DNA from: Phoronis australis
Lineage: Eukaryota > Phoronida > Phoronidae
Length of the DNA stretch: 36,439 nucleotides
Reading direction: 5' to 3'
Assembly: GCA_002633005.1 (NCBI GenBank)
Contig: NMRA01000298.1
Location: 71,791 to 108,229, forward strand
Shown here piece by piece: positions 34,601-36,439 of this stretch. The notes below the pieces were generated by a model. The model had not been told where the DNA came from. It worked only from the letters and a program-made list of their open reading frames with translations, and did not search any database. Position 1 is the first letter of the stretch. Each line of letters opens with the position of its first letter. Made by a program: the position numbers and the translations under genes.

Positions 34601-36110
34601 TCCGCTTGCACAGTTGGCGTGTGAGCACTCGCTGCTCGTGTCCGCTTGGTTGTTGACATTTCCCTGAAAACAACAAAATGCTTATGTCTACAATGTACTC
34701 GATTGCATTAAGTTGTTACTACAAAAAAATAAGTTGTTATTGCAAACTCTCTCTTGGTCTCGGTTTACTTGCCTTCTCCGCGATATTTGCTAACGAGGTT
34801 AATTTTAAATTAGGGGGTTCAGGGTATTCGCCCCACGGACACACCCAAAAAATAATAATCTGTCAGTGATGACATTTTGGGCGCGGTATATTTTGTGTCG
34901 ACAAATGGGGTTGATTTCGTAACAGCATTATAGGAAAGGAATGCCCGTGCCCTGCTAAAGGTTCTTAGAACAAAAATATTGATACATGTATATTCCACCA
35001 AAAACGACGAAGACATTACCTAACGGTCCTTCCCAAAACCTTTCATGAAATCTAGGCCAACATAATTTGAGTTGCCTTAGGGGGTTCCTTCGGCGATTTC
35101 CCTCACATGAGGATGCTGAGACACAGATCGGAGTTAGCGCCTGGGGCCGCGTGCGCAAACAACGCAGAATTAACTCAATTCTGTACCACATGGTTCGAAT
35201 GAAGGTGAAAACAATTCTCCGCGTCTGAGCACCAAGGTGAATGAATTTGGATTTAGCGTAAATAAGATGATTTCATTCTCGACTGCTGAAAATCCATCGT
35301 TTGTATTTTCTTCATGTTCATAACGCCTATACCGACACTATATACCGACATCCCCTTGTATCGTACCTCTGACAGAAGTTCAAGATAGATACAAATAACA
35401 AATAAACGGTCACGTCATTCTACAAGTCTACCAAAATCTAATGTTCGCTATTACCAACTTACTGGGTTGAACCAATAAACGAACTAAAAATGGTTCCCAC
35501 ATGTTGAGCTTAGCAGATAGACAGATATTGTTATGGTCTGGCAAACAGCTAGTAAGCTTCTTAGGCTAGCTTTTCTGAAGAGTTGCATGTATGTATTTGA
35601 GTTATTTTGTTAATTTACGCGAACACGACAATAACGTAAGTGTATTGAGTAAAACATGTACTCGTTTTCCGAACAGTTACTGTGTGCATTTGGAAAACAA
35701 AAAACTTCTGATATAACACATACTCTGTCTGATTCAAAGTTGCCGATTCTGATGGGGCCTCTTATCTTCCCACCATCGTTCACAATTTGTTCTCGTGACT
35801 CAATCTCGTGGTTGCTTTCCTGGGATAAGTAACACACCCCTGTGTCTTTTTCGTAATAAGCCGAACTGCAAGCTGTATCTCTCCTGCAATAAACCGCGCA
35901 TTCTATCTGGCTTCTGATGCTTCCAATGTTCCTATAGGATGATGGTAAAAACGAACTGGATGTATTCGACACAGTAGCTGTAAATCCGGGACTTATCACT
36001 GAGCAGGTGGTGACTGTTTCGGCAAATAACGTTTCCGACATAGACTCGCAAACAAAGCAGGTGGAAATAGCGGCAACAAACGAGATAATATAACAAGCAA
36101 GTACAGCCAT
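642..36110 (-). CDS. Secreted PAN-FN2 mosaic protein with three CTHRC1-like domains (12 exons)
   Basis: Spliced gene built from exons 36110-35724, 34663-34552, 33707-33613, 33394-33196, 31195-31037, 30112-29945, 26918-26836, 14787-14586, 6742-6590, 5117-5011, 2686-2461 and 787-642. Every intron is GT-AG, phases agree at all junctions, and the total is 2037 nt (678 residues plus TAA). Order of parts: signal peptide ~1-22; PAN/apple core 67-95; Cys-rich segment 130-167; CTHRC1-like domain 1 ~168-312; FN2 333-372; CTHRC1-like domain 2 ~375-512; CTHRC1-like domain 3 ~520-678. CTHRC1 in vertebrates is a secreted glycoprotein with a short collagen tract before this domain; here no Gly-X-Y tract exists. 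FN2 modules usually bind collagen or gelatin and PAN modules bind protein or carbohydrate, so an extracellular-matrix or secreted binding role is inferred. A skipped symmetric 1-1 exon in a long intron cannot be excluded. No gene symbol is justified. Confidence 0.85.
788..2460 (-). other. Intron 11
   Basis: Phase 1 intron of 1673 bp within domain 3. It contains several TACATGTA palindromes (near 1162, 1315, 1483, 2003 and 2362). No exon or transposon is recognisable. Short open frames around 1947-2285 look like chance. Confidence 0.7.
2461..2686 (-). CDS. Exon 11: CTHRC1-like domain 3, core exon
   Basis: Codes residues 556-630 plus one base (phase 0 in, phase 1 out), 226 nt. It carries the best family match in the gene: SLLSVHFNGAL (566-576), then C588-A-RWYLSFNGAECSTPGKI (589-606). 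Only the second cysteine of the CC pair remains (G587-C588). The loop after the IVYQ strand is longer than in domains 1 and 2. The acceptor is CGTTACTCGCAG; the donor chosen is T|GTAAGT, which alone keeps phase with exon 12. Confidence 0.92.
2687..5010 (-). other. Intron 10
   Basis: Phase 0 intron of 2324 bp within domain 3. A locally GC-richer stretch (3140-3427) is open for 95 codons on the minus strand; it lacks a matching phase 0 exon, known motifs or homology to the other cassettes, so I do not call it coding. Nothing else recognisable. Confidence 0.6.
5011..5117 (-). CDS. Exon 10: CTHRC1-like domain 3, first cassette exon
   Basis: Completes V520 and codes 521-555 (phase 1 in, phase 0 out). 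The acceptor is ATTTCTAATGATAG and the donor ATT|GTGAGT. Equivalent to exons 3 and 7: an aromatic strand followed by a NDGTNNGHIG turn (544-553). Two oddities: the N-terminal cysteine found in domains 1 and 2 is missing, and the aromatic strand is four consecutive tryptophans (538-541). Confidence 0.82.
5118..6589 (-). other. Intron 9 (holds a TIR element)
   Basis: Phase 1 intron of 1472 bp between CTHRC1-like domains 2 and 3. About two thirds is the TIR element at 5412-6402. No FN2-like exon was found here. Confidence 0.7.
5412..6402. mobile_element. Non-autonomous DNA transposon with TTCGGG-type TIRs
   Basis: The left end AGTTCGGGTAAATTCGGAC (5412-5430) and the reverse complement of the right end (6384-6402) agree at 17 of 19 positions. 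The interior repeats the same phrase: GGGAAATTCGGAC-like copies near 5606-5660 and 6018-6031, giving subterminal repeats. There is no open reading frame of note in the ~990 bp, so it is probably a MITE-like derivative. I could not settle a target-site duplication, so the superfamily is left open. Confidence 0.7.
6590..6742 (-). CDS. Exon 9: CTHRC1-like domain 2, C-terminal cassette exon
   Basis: Completes I469 and codes 470-519; phase 1 in and out. The acceptor is TTTGTCTACACAG and the donor CAG|GTACAG. IDGMCN (469-474), GYTGWNQRNRVIVEEI (496-511) and the intervening amphipathic strand match the end of the CTHRC1 domain. The family's cysteine in the VGxC position is absent (ARLAG, 488-492). 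After this exon the frame passes in phase 1 directly to the third cassette, without an FN2 exon that I could find. Confidence 0.9.
6951..10065. mobile_element. Degraded 3.1 kb DNA transposon with 17 bp TIRs
   Basis: ATAGTCGGTGGGCCAGA at 6951-6967 is repeated exactly in inverted orientation at 10049-10065. The pair spans a 3.1 kb segment whose base composition and broken reading frames differ from the flanks. A possible gene start follows CAATATGGCTGC near 7183, a splice-donor-like CAG|GTACGT lies near 7692-7699, and a Cys-rich coding remnant lies at ~9141-9285, all on the plus strand. If the termini are trimmed to GTCGGTGGG, TA flanks both ends and could be the target duplication. The frames are interrupted by stops, so it is inactive as it stands. 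Superfamily not determined. Confidence 0.68.
9141..9285 (+). pseudogene. Cys-rich transposon protein remnant (CXC/tesmin-like)
   Basis: The plus frame from 9141 reads through about 48 codons with the spacing C-x6-C-x-C-K-K-x2-C-x6-C-C-x4-C-x3-C inside HERCKCKKNMCA and SNCTDYKC. That resembles CXC (tesmin/TSO1-type) cysteine clusters, which are common near the C-termini of invertebrate transposon proteins. Upstream in the same element the frames carry stops, so this is a broken relic and not a host gene. The family match is from pattern only. Confidence 0.4.
11505..11939. mobile_element. Foldback (long inverted repeat) element, 435 bp
   Basis: The outer ends CTGAGACGCGATTCAT (11505-11520) and its reverse complement (11924-11939) begin arms that continue inward. 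ACTAACCGGCAATACAAC near 11578 pairs with the right arm near 11857-11875, and GACCCCAACA near 11647 pairs with TGTTGGGGC near 11761. The arms cover most of the element and leave a loop of roughly 100 bp. This is a typical foldback MITE shape. No coding capacity. Confidence 0.7.
12301..13435. mobile_element. Foldback element with ~150 bp inverted arms
   Basis: The left arm (12301-12445) and right arm (~13285-13435) are inverted copies at moderate identity. Shared blocks include GTCGAAAAATG, TGCACCCCCG, GATGTTAACAAGCCGAAAA, TGTCCCACG and TTTTATGCAAATTA. Weaker similarity continues inward toward 12530 and 13200. No transposase frame is visible; open frames inside the arms (for example 12188-12391) are mirror products of the repeat. 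Confidence 0.7.
14586..14787 (-). CDS. Exon 8: CTHRC1-like domain 2, core exon
   Basis: Codes residues 402-468 plus one base (phase 0 in, phase 1 out), the same phases as exon 4 and nearly the same length (202 versus 199 nt). Recognisable blocks are KRAADTAIRVMF (407-418), RYSVRFDGHACSNPGAIDGI (431-450) and AHW (452-454). The double cysteine expected before the RW/RY strand is replaced by L429-L430. The acceptor CTAATCATTCCAG includes a plausible branch point; the donor is GTACGT. An unrelated open frame on the opposite strand overlaps it and is a shadow. Confidence 0.88.
18765..18783. repeat. Perfect 8 bp palindrome ATTGTCAC-GGC-GTGACAAT
   Basis: Eight-base arms around GGC. Equivalent sites are at 17555, 20092 and 24082 (one mismatch in an arm) and 25405-25423 (perfect). 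They always sit between the polypurine tract and the phrase TAACGG, so the palindrome marks one fixed point in each higher-order unit. Confidence 0.8.
19971..20082. repeat. Two tandem 56 bp repeats with a 10 bp-stem hairpin
   Basis: Units 19971-20026 and 20027-20082 both contain TACTCTGCGC, six bases, then GCGCAGAGTA: perfect arms at 19999-20024 and 20055-20080. In block A2 the same pair lies around 25311-25336 (one mismatch) and 25367-25392. A single diverged copy occurs near 20687-20712 and 26000-26025. The insertion explains the longer 1.33 kb satellite interval. Confidence 0.85.
21019..21473. repeat. Satellite fragment between A1 and A2
   Basis: Starts right after the N. The first ~120 bp have no match elsewhere in the window that I can see. 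The rest is satellite-like (TTTGCACTCATTGATCTTTGACC near 21187 and GACCCTAGCCAGTGCA near 21361) but more diverged than A1 and A2. It has no counterpart to the left of A1. Confidence 0.6.
21474..26329. repeat. Satellite block A2: near copy of A1 lacking one unit
   Basis: Collinear with A1 from CAGAATACTTGG (14972 matches 21474) to GTATGTGTG (21017 matches 26329), at high identity by eye. It is 4856 bp against 6046 bp for A1; the ~1.19 kb difference equals about one higher-order unit, missing between the counterparts of 17873 and 20410. It could be a real tandem block duplication or the second allele of the same locus. Confidence 0.88.
26836..26918 (-). CDS. Exon 7: CTHRC1-like domain 2, first cassette exon
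   Basis: Completes G374 and codes 375-401 (phase 1 in, phase 0 out). The acceptor has a long T tract (TTTTTTCTTCAAG) and the donor is GTAAGT. It contains C376, the aromatic strand QYTW (386-389) and the turn GANGSDGGHI (391-400), parallel to exons 3 and 10. It lies between the duplicated DNA of intron 6 and the satellite of intron 7. At 83 nt it is the shortest exon. The identification depends on phase, both splice sites and similarity to its paralogous exons. Confidence 0.8.
26973..27202 (-). other. Possible alternative terminal exon (unproven)
   Basis: Directly after a TTTCCCAG acceptor the minus strand is open in the phase required after the FN2 exon, for 75 codons, and ends in TAG. The predicted tail includes RFPSLVIMSYRDIECVPDEL. 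If used, it would end the protein after the FN2 module and drop domains 2 and 3. I recognise no domain, and open frames of this size occur by chance here, so it is only a candidate. Confidence 0.2.
27252..28181. repeat. Duplicated 930 bp segment, copy 1
   Basis: Matches 28183-29112 base for base in length, with roughly 15-20 substitutions by eye (about 98% identity). It ends immediately before the single N at 28182. The two matching 69-codon frames (27259-27468 and 28190-28399) are simply duplicated together and carry no known motif. Confidence 0.95.
28183..29112. repeat. Duplicated 930 bp segment, copy 2
   Basis: Begins immediately after the N at 28182 and continues into single-copy sequence at 29113. 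The exact abutment of both copies on the N is what an unmerged overlap of two allelic contigs would look like. Confidence 0.95.
29256..29293 (+). mobile_element. hAT-like terminal fragment
   Basis: CACTGGCGGATCTAGGG (29256-29272), followed by a G11 run, resembles the CAGNGGCGGATCCAGG ends of many hAT-type elements, and also the MITE end at 34324. I found no matching inverted end; a C-rich run near 29684-29692 could mark the far side. Probably a truncated relic. Confidence 0.35.
29945..30112 (-). CDS. Exon 6: fibronectin type II (FN2) module
   Basis: Completes E318 and codes 319-373 with phase 1-1 borders, as is usual for FN2 exons in animals. Cysteines 333, 347, 357 and 372 match the four-cysteine FN2 fold. 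The diagnostic residues are SPFVYKG (335-341), Y344, WCSTTSDYDSD (356-366) and RRWGNC (367-372). A kringle is the nearest alternative, but the short length, the PF-x-Y start and only four cysteines favour FN2. FN2 modules commonly bind collagen or gelatin. The 3' donor is CAG|GTAAGA. It separates CTHRC1-like domains 1 and 2. Confidence 0.93.
30113..31036 (-). other. Intron 5
   Basis: Phase 1 intron of 924 bp between CTHRC1-like domain 1 and the FN2 exon. It includes a dense cluster of TACATGTA palindromes around 30271-30297. Nothing else recognisable. Confidence 0.7.
31037..31195 (-). CDS. Exon 5: CTHRC1-like domain 1, C-terminal cassette exon
   Basis: Completes V265 and codes 266-317; phase 1 in and out. 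The acceptor is TTCTGTTCATTCTAG and the donor is GTGAGTT. Residues VDGICD (265-270), NVGAC (282-286), TGWGS (296-300) and the closing strand MTVEEN (306-311) match the C-terminal CTHRC1 pattern V-x-G-x-C ... VGxC ... TGWNS ... IIEE. Joining the final base of exon 4 to this exon restores the Val codon, which supports the junction. In CTHRC1 the protein ends about here; in this gene a phase 1 donor leads on to the FN2 exon. Confidence 0.92.
31196..33195 (-). other. Intron 4
   Basis: Phase 1 intron of 2000 bp within domain 1. Apart from the CA microsatellite at 31493-31606 I see no element or exon in it. Confidence 0.7.
31493..31606. repeat. CA/TG microsatellite with interruptions
   Basis: About 114 bp of CA repeats broken by AAAYATAAACG-type interruptions. 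The long Cys-Val frames on the opposite strand are translations of the repeat and not genes. Confidence 0.97.
33196..33394 (-). CDS. Exon 4: CTHRC1-like domain 1, core exon
   Basis: Codes residues 199-264 plus one base (phase 0 in, phase 1 out). The acceptor TTACTGTTTCAG and donor AAG|GTGAGC are near-consensus. It carries the family hallmarks: SLRVSFRG (210-217), the double cysteine C228-C229 followed by SRWFFTFN (230-237), and QECPSPGKIEI (239-249). Human CTHRC1 has the equivalent CC-x-RWYFTFNGAEC stretch. An additional cysteine, C225, sits just before the CC pair. N224-C-S is a rare-type N-glycosylation sequon at most. Confidence 0.92.
33613..33707 (-). CDS. Exon 3: CTHRC1-like domain 1, first cassette exon
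   Basis: Completes codon 167 and codes 168-198; phase 1 in, phase 0 out, with a strong GTAAGT donor. It corresponds to the N-terminal strand of the CTHRC1 C-terminal domain: conserved C172 in YKEC, then the aromatic run HYYY (183-186) and a Gly/Asn/Asp-rich turn. Its counterparts in the same gene are exons 7 and 10, which share both the phase pattern and the aromatic-strand plus NGSDGG/NDGTNNG-type turn. Confidence 0.85.
33708..34551 (-). other. Intron 2
   Basis: Phase 1 intron of 844 bp between the Cys-rich exon and domain 1. It holds the 153 bp MITE at 34324-34476; the rest is featureless. Confidence 0.7.
34324..34476. mobile_element. 153 bp MITE with hAT-like ends and GTTCC duplication
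   Basis: The left end CAGGGGCGGAATCAGG and the right end (reverse complement CAGTGGCGGATTTAGA) match at most of the first 12 positions. The element is flanked on both sides by GTTCC (34319-34323 and 34477-34481). It has no coding capacity. The ends are of the widespread CAGNGGCGGAT hAT type, although hAT elements normally make 8 bp duplications; only 5 bp match here. Confidence 0.65.
34552..34663 (-). CDS. Exon 2: short cysteine-rich segment
   Basis: Codes residues 130-166 plus the first base of codon 167 (phase 0 in, phase 1 out). The acceptor is TTGTTGTTTTCAG and the donor is GTGAGA. Five cysteines (142, 147, 154, 158, 165) are spaced C-x4-C-x6-C-x3-C-x6-C within 24 residues. I do not recognise a named family; a small disulfide-stabilised linker or a partial EGF-like unit is possible. 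It lies between the PAN module and the first CTHRC1-like domain. It is the only exon with no counterpart elsewhere in the gene apart from exons 1 and 6. Confidence 0.82.
34664..35723 (-). other. Intron 1
   Basis: Phase 0 intron of 1060 bp between the signal/PAN exon and the Cys-rich exon. Short minus-strand frames (34819-35191) have no domain character. Nothing else recognisable. Confidence 0.65.
35724..36110 (-). CDS. Exon 1: start codon, signal peptide and PAN/apple module
   Basis: Codes residues 1-129. The ATG at 36110-36108 has A at -3 and G at +4, and begins a hydrophobic leader (core LACYIISFVAAIST, residues 4-17), typical of a signal peptide with cleavage near residue 20-25. An upstream in-frame ATG at 36176 exists but would put 22 polar residues ahead of the leader, so it is less likely. 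Residues 67-95 carry the PAN/apple pattern: C71, C75, C81 and C93 with the aromatic pair Y85-Y86 between the last two. N49-T-S is a potential N-glycosylation site. The exon ends in phase 0 at a GTATGT donor; the open frame continues past it to 35610 but loses domain-like character. PAN assignment rests on cysteine spacing, so it is good but not certain. Confidence 0.85.
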
Positions 36111-36439
36111 CTTGTTCTGGGCGTCGAAAATATGAATGCCTCTCTGTAATGATGCAAGACAGTCTCGCTGACACAATGGAGTTATGTACTAGCGATGAAT
36201 TACGGGATGAGAGATTCAAATCATCCGAAAGACAACGATCATTCGATAAGTTTTGCGCTCAACTTAATCTTGAACGAATTAATTTTGTTTGTTTCGTCTG
36301 CTTGGGTATCATCATGTCGTGAACACATCCACTACCACAAGAAACTGTAGGAACACCGCATTTATCCACCTTCACTCTTATCAGGCTTCTATTGTGAGTC
36401 AGCATGCGTGAATAATTGGCTGATAAGCCACCTCTGGGA
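36111..36439 (-). other. 5' UTR and upstream flank
   Basis: The sequence before the start codon on the gene strand. I see no convincing TATA box or initiator. An upstream ATG at 36176 is in frame with the CDS. Whether a 5' non-coding exon lies outside the window cannot be told. Confidence 0.4.

Overview
The window is eukaryotic genomic DNA: AT-rich, intron-dense, full of transposon relics and satellite, with consensus GT-AG splice sites and no bacterial-style gene packing. The protein content (a collagen-free CTHRC1-like domain combined with PAN and fibronectin type II modules) and the over-represented palindrome TACATGTA suggest a marine invertebrate. An anthozoan cnidarian (coral or sea anemone) is my best guess, but another invertebrate cannot be excluded from sequence alone.

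Almost the whole window is one gene on the minus strand, which I reconstructed by hand from splice signals, reading phase and domain homology. It runs from an ATG at 36110 to a TAA at 644-642. It has 12 coding exons, and all eleven junctions keep frame: 2037 nt, 678 residues plus stop. The predicted product is a secreted mosaic protein: signal peptide, PAN/apple module (exon 1), short Cys-rich segment (exon 2), CTHRC1-like domain 1 (exons 3-5), FN2 module (exon 6), CTHRC1-like domain 2 (exons 7-9), CTHRC1-like domain 3 (exons 10-12). Each CTHRC1-like domain is a three-exon cassette with the same intron phases. No collagen Gly-X-Y tract is present. This architecture is the main discovery candidate.

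The introns hold the rest. Intron 11 (788-2460) and intron 10 (2687-5010) show little. Intron 9 carries a ~1 kb TIR element (5412-6402). Intron 8 carries a degraded 3.1 kb TIR transposon (6951-10065) and two foldback elements (11505-11939, 12301-13435). Intron 7 (14788-26835, 12 kb) is mostly a higher-order satellite with a ~1.2 kb unit, rich in TGACC half-sites and in repeated perfect DR1 elements (TGACCTTTGACCT). The satellite is present as two large blocks. Intron 6 holds a 930 bp direct duplication. Introns 4 and 2 hold a CA microsatellite and a 153 bp MITE with target-site duplication.

The only two ambiguous bases, N at 21018 and N at 28182, lie at the edges of duplicated blocks. This suggests that at least the 930 bp duplication is an unmerged allelic contig overlap and not a real tandem duplication. 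All functional statements are inferred from sequence; no database search was run.
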